A DNA stretch of 64,000 bases from Obelidium mucronatum (taxonomy: Eukaryota; Chytridiomycota; Chytridiomycetes; Chytridiales; Chytriomycetaceae), in the NCBI GenBank assembly GCA_025765595.1, contig JAIVFH010000068.1:1-64000 (forward strand), written 5' to 3'. The notes under the pieces are model-generated. The model searched no databases, had not been told where the DNA came from, and was given only the letters and a program-made list of their open reading frames with translations. Each line of letters opens with the position of its first letter. The stretch's first letter is position 1. The position numbers were made by a program, and so were the translations under genes. Of the stretch, positions 11,177-22,640 are shown piece after piece.

Positions 11177-12419
11177 ATGATCACTTTCTCCACCGTCGCT
11201 GAACACCTCATCCCAAGTCTCAAAGACCTCAATGCTGAGATATTCCCAATCAAATACAATGACTCGTTCTACGACTCGGTCCTGGACAATGCTTGCTTCT
11301 CCGTCATGGGTAAATGTTGTCTCTGTCTTGTCTGTCTCACTCGGACTCACCTTTATATCATACTTGTGCCTGCCCTCACAAAAAGCGTTCGACTCGGAAA
11401 ACTACAACAATGTTATTGGCGCAATCTGCTGTCGACGAGAATCGCATTGGATTCATCCTCAAAGTCCTCATCAGTCAATATTGCGCAGCAACAACAACAA
11501 TATCCCTTTTGACCACAGCAGTTACTCTTCTTCCTCCTATTCCAGTCAATCTACAAGAAAAGACTCTCTTTACATCATGACTATCGGCGTTCTTGCTCCT
11601 TACAGGCGATTGGGAATTGGTAAAATGATATTGCCGGGACCATGTCCGCCAAAGGCGGTGATTCATTCTGCCTTCCATTCCTTCCTTCTTTCTTATATTA
11701 CCACCATTATTCTAACACAATCAAAACAAACAACACATCAAGGCGGCCAACTCCTCCAAACACTCATCAAAGCTGCTCTCCAATCAAACAAACAACAACA
11801 AGGACAATCTCTCCATCTCTCAAGCCTCCAACTCCACGTCCAAATCACAAACTTGGAAGCCTTACTCTTTTACAAGAAACACGGCTTCCATGTCTCGCAA
11901 CGCGTTGACGGGTATTACCGCTTGAATAAGGGCGTCGAACCCCCAGATGCGTACCTCCTTCTCTTGGACTTGGACTCCCTTTCATCTCTACAATCACAAT
12001 CGTCACAATCACAATCGTCGACATGCAATAGCAAGAACCAGGAACGCATTTGTATCGTTTGTGATGACGATGAAGCCTGTCAGTGTGGTCTAGGACGATC
12101 TTATTCCAACAACAGTAATCGAAGCAATAATGTGCTTCAACAGTCTACTGCTACCTCTCATTCTCTGCCTTTACACTTCACTCAACCTCAACCTCAACCT
12201 CAACCTCAAACCCAGTCATCATCTTCATCATCGAGGTTTCAACCATACACGGCCGCTCGTCAACCCCAGTGGTCCTTGTACCAAGATTCAAGTTACCACC
12301 ACCATAATTCTAGTATTTCACCGTCTTCTTCATCATCCTCCACTCGTACTTATTCAACACTTTCCTCTTCTTCACAACCACAACCAGTTTCAGGTAGCTG
12401 GGATCCACTTCCAGTGTAA
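11177..12419 (+). CDS. NAA50: N-alpha-acetyltransferase NAA50 with long Ser-rich tail
   Basis: A GNAT-fold acetyltransferase that modifies protein N-termini, usually with the NatA complex. Exons are 11177-11309, 11386-11619 and 11743-12419, giving 347 residues. Family landmarks in order are LNAEIFPIKYNDSFY, VIGAICCR, LYIMTIGVLAPYRRLGIGG (the acetyl-CoA loop R-R-x-G-I-G-G, interrupted by intron 2) and LHVQITNLEALLFYKKHGF, then YYRLNKGVEPPDAYLL. There is an insert of about 35 Ser/Asn-rich residues before LYIMT. The tail after the catalytic domain is about 165 residues, far beyond the human protein, with Gln/Pro and Ser repeats and one Cys-rich patch (CIVCDDDEACQCG). It may be co-transcribed or closely spaced with uL10m upstream. 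Confidence 0.92.
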
Positions 12420-12610
12420 ACACATGAGTCTTATACAAATGTTTTTTTTCTCCTTCCCATGATTGTATGTACGTACAAATTCTTGATTTGTATATTTGAT
12501 GTACCATAAATATAAATATCCACATCTTCAAAAATAAATAAATACACAAAACTTTTTATAAATACACTTGTCGAAAAATAAAACAAAAGTCCAAGACCCA
12601 TCAAAATTTT

Positions 12611-15127
12611 TCACCCACTTTCCCCACCCAACCCCAATCGATACAAACTCAATCCACCTGTTCCATCTGTACCCACACTGCTTCCCCGACTACTACATAC
12701 ACTCTTTCCTCTCCTCCGAATCCCGCCTCCCAACTTGCCTCTTCTCCGTCTTCGCGTCTCGTCGTTGCTTTTCCTACTCCCAAGAGTTCCAAACTTTCTC
12801 CTTTCGCTGAATCCAGTTGTAGCTGTTCCGGCAGCAGTAGCAACGCCGCCACTACCACTGCTACCTTTCACAACTTGCTCCCTTTCTTCCCCACTTGAAC
12901 AGCTACCACTCTCCTCATCTTCCTCCTCCTCATCGTCATCATCTTCACTATCGTCACTAAAATACGGATCCTGCAGACCCCCACGAAACAAGTTGGCTAT
13001 TTCCTTGGCATCAGGGGATGCGAACGCCGTATTCTCCCCCTTTGACAAAGATTTCCCAACCAACCTCTCAGCAGCAGCAGCAGCAGCTTTTTTGAGTTTC
13101 GGAGACTTCCTCTTATGAATATCATGATGCTGACGGCCGTGACTTTCAACATCAACAAGTTCTCGATTCGGCGACCCAGGTACAGTTTTCGGTGTCCCAC
13201 TGACTGGCGGCGTCGTGATCACCTTTTCCGCAAAAACAATATCTGGAACATGTGCTCGATGTACAGTGAGAAGCTGTTGCTGCTGCTGCAAATGCAACGC
13301 TTCGCTGCTCGCAATAGCGGTTGCCGCAGCAACAATTTCTGCCACGGTTTCATGATACCATCCTTCTTTTCCTCCTCCTATACTGCTGACGCCGCTCTTG
13401 ACGCTATGGCTTCTTTTTGTCATGAATACATCGGCTCCTTTATCGCCGCCGCCACCGCCGCTGCCACGCGACATTGTCGGGTGATGCGCTGGGATCTCAT
13501 AGTTTTCTTCATTCTTTCCTACTACTTCCTTTTCTTTTGCTGTTGATGACGTTGATCCACCGCCGACAACCAGCGGTCTATGAGGCGCTAAAACAATCGG
13601 ATACGCGTCGGATATCACTTGGATTTCATCTTCTTCTTGACCGCTACTGCTGCTGCTAGAACCAACACCAGCTCCACCATTCTCTCTCAACGACCTCGCA
13701 TAAGAAGGCGGCATCTCCTTCTTCTCTCCTCCATCTCGCATAAGCACAACACCACCACCACCACCACCACCACTCTCATCACCACTAGTTTTCGAAACCA
13801 AAAACGGCAAATCATTACTGTCAGGCACAACTATCCCGTTCCCAACACCAGCACCTTCAACATCACGTTCTCCAACACCGCCACCACCGCCACCACCGCG
13901 CGTCTTCCCAACAACACCAACCACCTCCTCTTCCCCCCTCTTCCGCGATTTAAACGCCGCAAGAACAATCGCGGCCCCCGCAGCAGCAGCACCCACCAAA
14001 CACGCCAAACTTATCCCTACAATCGCACCCGTTGAAATCGGCGGCCCCGGCTCATTCGAAACCGGAGACGGAGACGCTGTAGCCGTTGGTAGTGGCGGTG
14101 GCGGTGTTGTTTGGATTTGTTGAATCGTTGTCGTGGTTGTCATGTTGTTGTTGTTGGTGGAATTCGCGAAATTGTTTAGATCTGTATGATGATTTCAAGT
14201 AAGGTTTAATCAATTAAGAGGGGGGGTGGGGTTACCAAACACAAAGAAGTTTGTTCCAGCTGGTTGAACTAGACACAAGGAATCATCTGGATACGAAACT
14301 CCAGCGAAAAAAGACACATTATGTGACTGTTGTTGCTGCTGTTGCTGCTTGTTGTTTGCTTCTTGCGCCGACACAACTGCTTTCGCCCAAGATATCAAAT
14401 CCGAGTTGTTATTCAAATTTATATGCGCAACTCCCCTTCCTAAAAAATTTGAAGAAGACAAGTATTATTATTTCTAAAAAAAAAATGCCTCCTTCCTTTT
14501 TTTTTTTTTTTTTTTTTACCATTATTCTCAAAAGGCAAGAAAACAGGAATCCGTGCAACCCCCACAGGCGGGGTACACGCATTGTTGGGGAACCATGGAA
14601 CTCCTTGCGTAATGTTCAACGTGGAGTTGGATGGGATTTGGTACAATACGAGACTGAGGGTTGATGATTGGGATAGATAGGGCGCGTACCAGTATACATT
14701 GAATAATTGTGGACTTGTTGTTGTTGTATTTGTTGAGCTGGAGGCGTTTTTTTATTTGGTTTTGTGAAGGTGTAAAAAGTGGTGTTCAAGTTGCCAAGCA
14801 GGTTCAATTGAACACATTTTGTATCATCGTCGTAGGTACATACCTGTTTCCAGCAGACGATGAGGGGACAGTCGTTGTTGAATTGATTCCACCATTGTTT
14901 TGTTCGGATACAAGTGTGATTATTGAGGGCGAGTCAATGCATACTGATGTTGTTTGGCTGCAGTAGCTGTTTGATTCTGCGCCTATGCTAGTTGAGTTGC
15001 TGTTGCTGCTGCTGTTGCTAGTCGTGCCCGTTATTGAGTTGCTTGTATCCGCTTGTGGTTGTGGTTGTTGTTGTGCCCAGGCAATGCTGGCTGCAACAGT
15101 TGCTACGATGGTGCTTGGGATAATCAT
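12611..15127 (-). CDS. secreted/type I single-pass membrane protein, unrecognised
   Basis: The ATG at 15127 opens a signal peptide (MIIPSTIVATVAASIAWAQ). The ectodomain is assembled from several small exons: a Ser/Thr/Asn-rich part with CSQTTSVC, a segment LYQIPSNSTLNITQGVPWF containing ACTPPVG, then GRGVAHINLNNNSDLISWAK and GVSYPDDSLCLVQPAGTNFF. A Thr/Pro-rich stalk precedes one transmembrane helix (GAIVGISLACLVGAAAAGAA) and a KSRKR stop-transfer. The cytoplasmic tail of about 400 residues is Gly/Ser-rich with acidic (DDSEDDDDEEEEDEE) and basic (RRRRRGKLGGG) patches. I do not recognise the family. The topology resembles fungal surface sensors, but no WSC or comparable domain is visible. It diverges from the LRR gene at 15475, sharing a 347-bp upstream region. 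Confidence 0.7.
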
Positions 15128-15474
15128 GTTTTTTTTTTTTTGATTCAATAATAAAAGCGACTTTGAAAACAACAGACCCTCAGTATCATCATTATTTACA
15201 TTACAGTTTAGTTACTCGATTGCTAAAATTACAAGACCGAGAAATGGCAATAGATATCTATTTTTTTATTTGTTTTATAAAAAACACTATCCGACTATAT
15301 TGGCTATTTGAAATCCACATCGCGCTTTTTTTATCCCCGTTTCATGGTCCATATCTGCTAGTGATCGCGGCCGTTGAGGAAATAACGCGTCTCCCCTAAT
15401 TTTTTTTCCGCCCTATTAACTTTTCAGACAATTCTTTGAAAAACAAAGAACAAAAACAAACACCACCCCCAACC

Positions 15475-16720
15475 ATGAAGATCACTGCCTGCGTAGCCGC
15501 TCTCACTCTCGCATTCTCTTACGCGAATGCCGCCAAGACACCGAATTCTGATTGTTTGATCTTGACCACCGCGCTCAAGGATTACGACTTTGGTCAGGGC
15601 GACTGCACTGTCCTCAAGAATACCACTGTGGTTACTTGGAGCTACCAGGCAGGTGATCCTGTGATTACTTCCTCGATTTCTACGGCGACAGCTGCGGCTG
15701 CTTCTAGCTCTACTTCTCGGGCTGCTACTTCGAGTGCTGCTACTGCGAGTGCTGCTTCTTCGAGTGCTGCAGTTTCTGCTTCTGCATCTTCGGCTTCTGC
15801 CTCCTCTTCCACTGCATCTCTATCACTTAATCTCAGGTTTAAGAAAAGAAAGAGAGCCACCAACGACAAACCAGCGTATGTACTTTTTTTATGTTGTAAT
15901 TGACAATCTAATTCTTTCCTTTTTTTGTAACATTCAATACCATTTGGTTTCCATCAGACGTTTGATTGTTTTGTAAGTGGGAGAATGCAAAATGCTTTTT
16001 CTATTTGTTTCAGTGCAGCTAAGCACCAGTTTTCTTTTTTTTTTTCTTCAGGGCTGCATCTGGACTTGGTTTGACTGGACTTATTCCATCCGAACTCGGC
16101 CAACTCACAGGGCTAACAAAATTGTAGGGCGGATTTTTTTTTTATTTGTTGTTCTATATACCGAAATTGAGTAATCTTTTTTTCTTTTATTAAGGGATTT
16201 GAGTAACAACAAGTTGTATGGAAATATTCCTGGATCGCTAAAGGACTTGGTGAACTTGTCTGAAATGTAAGGGGGCGACAGTATTTCTTGAAGGTACTGA
16301 AAAAAAAACCCACACTATAGCAATCTTTCAGGAAACCAAGTAGTCGCACCAGCAGCATTCCTGACCTACTTGCTCAAGAAGAAAATCCTTGTTCTCACTG
16401 CCGGAACCTGTATTCCAGGCTCCCCAAACCTTCCTGCCGATTGCCCCGTGGACGTTAGTTACTTGGTGTGCCAAAACACAGCCAATGATGGCCGCTTCGT
16501 GGACTCTAAATTCGACGAAGCCTGGAAGTCTTACAACTCCCAGACATCGTATGACGGCCTGGAAGCATGGCACGACAAGAATCCAACTGGTAACCCACAC
16601 ATTGCTGAGATGGACTTTCAAGAGTTTGTACACTACACGCATAAGGTGAAGCAGTGTGTGAAAACTAGCCCGCAGTATGGATACTATTGGAAAGTGAGCG
16701 GTGGCACTCAGTTCTTGTAG
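15475..16720 (+). CDS. small secreted LRR protein
   Basis: A 319-residue secreted protein and the simplest member of the family clustered at 37-47 kb. A signal peptide (MKITACVAALTLAFSYANA) is followed by a two-cysteine module (DCLILTTALKDYDF...DC), a Ser/Ala-rich linker, the dibasic cluster KKRKR and then the LRR block. Exons are 15475-15875, 15958-15972 (15 nt, RLIVL), 16052-16123, 16195-16266 (each 72 nt and one 24-residue LRR, e.g. LDLSNNKLYGNIPGSLKDL) and 16321-16720. The C-terminal domain has FVDSKFDEAWKSYN, GNP, FVHYTHKVKQC and YGYYW, matching the cluster proteins but shorter. LxGxIPxxL repeats are the plant-specific LRR type, which mediates extracellular recognition; the ligand is unknown. 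Confidence 0.85.
15958..15972 (+). other. 15-nt microexon of the LRR gene
   Basis: Flanked by ccatcag and gtaagt, this exon joins phase 2 to phase 2. It supplies the RLIVL residues that connect the basic linker to the first LRR. A microexon of identical length and phase encoding RLIGL lies at 38997-39011 in a cluster gene. Confidence 0.7.
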
Positions 16721-16889
16721 AAGTTGTCTTTTTTATTATTAGTTTCGTTTTTTTTAAAAAAAAAAGAGAAAGATGCATTTCCTTTATTTGATTAACCATT
16801 CGTTTTGTATCATTTCCCGTTATTATTGAATACAATCTTTTTATTTTTTTTCTTTTTTTCCACAAGCAAACAAAAAAAAACACCAAAAA

Positions 16890-17609
16890 ATGTCACTCAT
16901 CTTCCGCCGCCTCTTTTCAGCAACTTCATTCCACTTGGAAAAGAAAAACCTGTTTGTTGGAAACCTCTCGTGGACCACCAAGGGCGAGGACTTGGCTACC
17001 CTCTTCTCCCAGTTTGGAAAAGTTGAATCTGCCAGAGTTATGAGCGACAGAGAGACTGGACGAAGCAGAGGATTCGGCTTTGTTGAAATGGCCGAAGCTA
17101 CTGAGGCTGATGCTGCCATCGAGAAGCTGAATGGTCTTGAGTACCAAGGAAGAGAACTCAAGGTGTGTGTTTGTTTGTTTGTTGTTTCTTATCGTTTTCT
17201 TGTTTCTTCTTCGCGGTACGCGGTGTTTTTCTTGCTTCTTGGTGGCCGGATTGTTTAATGCGCAGAGGTTTTCGCTTTGTTTTGTGTGCTTGTGTGTGAC
17301 TCATGACTGGACAAGCAGAAAAAAAAGGAGAGAAAAAATACGAGAACTAACTCCCTCTTCTCTCTTTGGTTGAAATAGGTGAACCCTTCAGAGCCAAGGC
17401 CAGAACGTCCAGAGGGAGGTTTCCAACGTCGTGAAGGAGGTTTCCAAAGCCGTGGCCCCCCTCGTGAAGGAGGATTCCAACGCGGTCCACCACGTGATGG
17501 AGGTTACCAATCCCGTGGCCCACCACGCGAAGGAGGTTTCCAACGTGGCCCACCACGTGACCGTGACGGAGGCAACAGAGGCGGTGACAGAAGCGGTGAC
17601 AGATACTAA
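16890..17609 (+). CDS. RRM/RGG RNA-binding protein, probably mitochondrial
   Basis: Two exons (16890-17162 and 17379-17609) encode 167 residues. The N-terminus MSLIFRRLFSATSFH is an amphipathic, Arg-containing, acid-free leader that suits mitochondrial import. A single RRM follows, with RNP2 (NLFVGNLSW) and RNP1 (SRGFGFVEM). The second exon encodes a Gly/Arg-rich tail built from near-identical units of the form REGGFQRGPPRDGG, ending RDGGNRGGDRSGDRY. This is the architecture of small glycine-rich RNA-binding proteins. The units are almost identical at DNA level, so copy number may vary. Role: single-stranded RNA binding, probably in organellar RNA metabolism; the location is inferred from the leader only. 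Confidence 0.88.
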
Positions 17610-17867
17610 AGATGCCTTTCTAGAGGGAGAGATTGGGGGGGAAAGGGACTGGGAATCGTGTGTATTTTGATGTGTTGGGGAACCTCCATTCAAGCTTCTC
17701 TTCTTTTCTTTGTGTACCTTTTGTCGCCCCTTTACTCAATTATTTCTTCAGTCATTTCTTAATTATCTCTTGTGAATCCTTATTTGTGCATTAGCAAAAA
17801 ATATACAATGAAAACTTGTGGGGGAAATCAATTTTGTGTGTATAGATATGTCTATTCTAACCATTAG

Positions 17868-20800
17868 TTATTCACAGCTAGTATTTCCACCCATCCAACC
17901 TCCAAATAATCTCATGAGACTATTTGGCTGTTGTGGTATATTGGTGGTATTCTCTCTCTCATCCAGCTGTGGATACTCCTTCAAACTCCAGGCCTTCAAC
18001 CCCGCAAAACTTGCATTCAACGCGTGCACGTCATTGCAATGCCATAACACCGCGTAATGATGCAAGTGATGTATATTCTCCTCCTGATCTTCCCCTTTTG
18101 CTGAACCATTGGCATTGGCAAGCAAAAACGATGAAGCACCAGCGATTTCGGCTGCAATTGCAGGCATTTCAGATGCAATAGTTGCGAAAAATAAATTAAT
18201 CGCTTGGATTTGAGCAGCCCGGTTTCCCATGGCTGCTTTACTAGTCCCTGGAGTCTCAGAGCCTCCTGTCTTAATCTTGCCATCGCCACTAGTTGCACTA
18301 CCACCGCCAGAAAATATTTCCTTCAACTTGGAAATAGCTCCGTTGCTGACACCACTACTACTGCTACCTACCATCTTAGCCGATCCCTCCAACAACTTTG
18401 TTGCAGACTTTCTCCCAAATATCCTCCCACTTGGCAAAGAAGCGCGTTTTGCGAACCCATTGCTCTGTTTCCCGGCACCACCAGCGTTGCTACTGTTACC
18501 ATTCATTGCACCTACACCACTCAAAGTCGTCATCATCACACTTCCTGCACTACAGTTAGCCGTCGCTGGCACCGGTGTCGACACTCTCCTTGGGTTTCCA
18601 GAAGTAGATCGCTGGGACTGTGACCGACGTAATATCATTCCTCCTCCTCCACCAGCTGCTGCTGCAGGTGATAACGGCCTTAATGCGGTTGCCGAAACAA
18701 GGAGCCCTTCGTCTTTCCTTCCTGATCCGTTACGGAGTCCAACATCACCACCCTTTAATAGTATAGGACTCGACGTCGAGTGCCTCTTGTTTGAAGGCTT
18801 CATGGCAATGGTATTCGTGCTGGCACTTCCAGAAGCAGTTGTAGTAGGGGCAGCTGCAGGAGCACCAGAGCCAGAAGAGGCGGATCCAGGTGACATCATA
18901 CGAATATTGCGAAATGATGATTTCATTAATATGGCCCCCATCGCAGTACTCGTCTGCTGTGGTCGAGGCTGGAAGATTGTTGGGTCTGTAAGGTTGAACA
19001 CGCAATGGTATACATTGGGCACAATAGTTGACGAGCAAGATGTAGGATTTTGATGGCAGCTTTGAACATGCTGATGCTGATTGTGTGAATCCCCTTCCAT
19101 ATTCAAATCTAACGCGGATATTGCATGAGGAACTCTGCTACTTTCTGAGCATGTATTAATACTGATATTGCTTGTTCGAGTAGTATTGGTGGCATTGGTC
19201 ATCGCATTTCTTCCGCTTTGAGGTGTTTTCCAACTTTCTGGGCCTTCTTGTACCAGTGCTTCCACCAAAGTTTTTATTTGCAAGCGGTAGGATTTCAAGA
19301 GGTTGTTTAGCGGCATCATGTAGTCTTCTTTGATCCCGAATTCTACACCGTTGGATGCTGCCGTAAGGACCTTTCCAGCAAGGATTAAACCACGGCGATG
19401 TGCGGGCGTGGGGGGTATAATGTCTGGAGTAATAATAGCTGAAAAGATTGAAGTTTGAGATTTTTTTTTTTTTTTTTTTTTTGGTTTTGTTTAGATTTCA
19501 CAAATCACAAAGTTTGTGCGACAGACATACATGGTACTAGGTATCGCAGAAATAGCAAAGAACCAAGTACTTTCTCGACTAATGTAAGTCGTCCTTCAAT
19601 ATCCGCGGCACCGCACGATATGGATTGTTTTCGCCCGCCATGCCTATGGGGAAAAAAAGATGTTAGATTCAGAAATGATTCTACTCTGCAATCAACTCAC
19701 ATATTATTTACGGACAACTGGGGTGCCGCCGATGTTCTCCTTTTGCTTTTACCTTTGTAGCCCCCAGTTGTGCCAGTAATTACATTAACTCCGTTGCTCT
19801 GTGTTCCCGGTGCTGGCAACGAAAACGGAGAATTTGTCTCTGAGTTCAAAGAGACATCTCCATCTTCCCGTGCGTCTTCTTGCAGTTTAGAGAGAGAACT
19901 TCTTGCTTCTGCGAATTGCTTTTGCTCAGAGTCGCAGCGCTTTAGAAAAGCATAGTCTAGAGAGGAAGGCGTTGCACTTATAATGTTGATTTGAAGGTTG
20001 TTTCCGTTGGTGTTTTCGTTTGCACTTGTGGCTGTGCTTTTGCTGTTTGACTGATCTTGCTGAAGCAGTCCTAGCTGTTGAAAATAATTGCCTGACTTCA
20101 GCGGTGGAGGGGTAATACTGGCTGTGGTTTCTTCCGAAGTGGTGGGGGAAGCAGCTTTGGCTGCTGATTGAGAGTTACTTGTCAAGTCAGACAGTTTCTC
20201 ATGATTTAAGGAATCTGATTTGTAAAAAGTCGCTTGATTCTGCAATCGCAGTAATTTCTTGGCATTTGCATCCTCGTCTCCATTCACAATTGAATTTTCA
20301 CTATTGAACACGGTTTCTGGGCCGTTGAGAGTCACTGACTGGTTTTCTTCGCTGTTGCCGTGCATCAGATTCCCACCGATACGATGGTTGATGGATGCGG
20401 GAACGGAAACGGTTGAGGGTAAGTCATCCAACAGTGGCGCACTTGCGGTTCTCCCATTTCGCACTCCACTACTTTCCATACCATCCAATTTTTCGATACT
20501 ATTCCGCTTTGAACTCGCCACACTCCCAGATTCATCCGAATTTTTGCTCCCACCACCAAAAACTTGCCAAAATTTTCTATTGAAACTGCTCAACCCGCCC
20601 TTTTGTGATCTCGAAGGTTGGATAGCACCACCAGTTTCAATATTGCCACCTGCTTCACTTTTTGACTGATTGCTTTTGGTACTTGGACTCCTACTCATCC
20701 TGTTTTCCCCGTTTTTCGTGTAATGTGAGTTTGCTGTCAACGTTGTCACGGCTACGCCACCACCATCCCCACACCCACCAATATTCCCAAAATCTGCTAT

Positions 20801-22485
20801 TTCACCCGCGCTTTTCGTGCTCACCCTGCTAAAACTAGCCGCACTTCCACTCCGAATCGACCCAACACTCCCAGAAACACTCAATCCACCACCACCACCA
20901 CCAGCACCATGGCTGCTGCTTTTATAATTGGAATCAAAAAAATAATGACAAGAACCACTATTTCCTCCTCCTCCTCCTCCACCTCCACCACCGCTCCGTG
21001 TACTACTTCTTGTTCGCGCGTTCGCTCCAGATACAGGGTTCCCATCGCTGATACCTCCATACCCAATAAACCCTCCACCACTCCCAGACCCCTTCCGCGA
21101 ACCCGCTGCTTTTTTAAAACTACTACTGTTTCTACTGTTGCTGTTGCTGCTGTTGCTGCTACTCCCGTTGGCATTAGCAGCAGCCGCAACTTCTAGACTT
21201 GGATTACTGTGATTAAACCCCGTCGCACTCGACCAGAAATTAGTTCGCTGCTGATGCGGCTGGTGGTGCTGCTGCCCACCACCACCAGCATCGGCCAATA
21301 AATGGAGGGAAGCCGCGCTTTTTTTCCGGGGCGTGCTGTATGCACTGTTTGATGGGCTCTGAGAAGTAGAACCGACGGGTTTCGGCAATGATGTTGCAGC
21401 AGCAGCAGCGGGTAGCAAAGGTTGGCTTCGATTCATACTGTTGATGCTAGCTATTGAAGCGGAAGCGATAGTTGAGTTACTTGATGATGTAAGCGGCTGT
21501 TGCTGCTGCAATGGCGGCGGCAACGACGGTGGTGGTCTCAAACACTGTGTCAACTCAATTCCTCGTTCCATTCCTTGCTTTAGAAATCTACAGAGTCTTT
21601 TCACGCTTTCTGGGATCTCATCTACAGTTGGTGGTGATGGGGAGGGATTACTTTTGATTCCCTCGTCGGCGCCGTCAGCTCCTCCTTGACAGTCACCACT
21701 TCTGCTCCTCCCGTTCCCGGTGACAGCGCGTTGGATGAAAACATTCAGTATAAATGTACACACGGTGCTGAGGTTCTCTTGATTCCGTTCAATCTCAAGC
21801 GCCAAGGTTTCATTCGTTAAACTCCCGCTGCCTTCTCCCGATATGTTGGTGCTAGCGGCGACGGCAGGGGCGACGGCACAAGAATTTTTGAGTTTCATTG
21901 GATCCATTTCGCAATGCTCCAAGAGCGGGAACAGTGACTCCAATACACGCGGGATCGTTTTATGCAGGAAATGATGTCCAGTTTGTCGAATATAGGTTGT
22001 GAGAAGAAGCGTCGTTAGACTGTTATCTCGAAGAATGTCGTTCAAGTCTTTTTCCTTGTATTCTTTTTTTTTTTTTTTTTTTTTTATCAGCCAATTTTTT
22101 TTTGCAGCAGAGGCCACTCACCAAACTGAACAATCTTTATAGCAAGCAGCCGTTTCAAGAAAATCTCTTCGCATGATATTCTCGTCTCATTTTCATCTGT
22201 TGGTGCTGCTGCTGGTGTGGACACTGTCTCTTCACAGAATCCCAACAATGCCAACACACCATTCGCGATCAAGGATGCCTTTTCACCAACGAATGGAACA
22301 TGACATATTGCGAGTAATAGCGTCGCGTTATTTTCAAGAAGATGCGTTATGGGAACCTGTGTGTTTGGAAAGCAGCAAGTTTTTGATTATTAATAATGAT
22401 TCCAATACACAAGAGGGTCAAAAAAAAAAACACACACAAGTAAAGTTTCCGATGGTTCATCTTTTAGTCGGACAGGAGGACCCAT
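17868..22485 (-). CDS. RasGAP with catalytic domain split by a huge insert
   Basis: Five exons (22485-22438, 22356-22122, 22047-19701, 19643-19531, 19438-17868) give about 1437 residues. The GAP domain starts with NDILRDNSLTTLLLTTYIRQ, where the arginine after L aligns with the arginine finger. It continues with GHHFLHKTIPRVLE, CEMDPMKL, LEIERNQENLSTVCTFILN and IPESVKRLCRFLK. The second half, EKVLGSLLFLRYLVPSIITP then RRGLILAGKVLTAASNGVEF, carries the FLR signature. Between the halves lie about 600 low-complexity residues (Ser/Gly/Asn, poly-Gly) where RasGAPs normally have a short loop. The C-terminal region is Ser/Gly-rich ending with a short LFFATIASEMPAIAAEI helix block. Function would be stimulation of Ras GTP hydrolysis. 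Confidence 0.9.
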
Positions 22486-22640
22486 AAGATTCTGTCAAAT
22501 GGTTGCAAGAAAGATGGGGGTTGCTGGGCAAAAAAAAACTCCTCCCAGACGGGAAAATTGTCAGTATTTTTTCTTCTGTTTTCACACAAAAACTGAATGA
22601 CGTTCGCTAATAACATTATCATCTATCATCAAGATCACAT

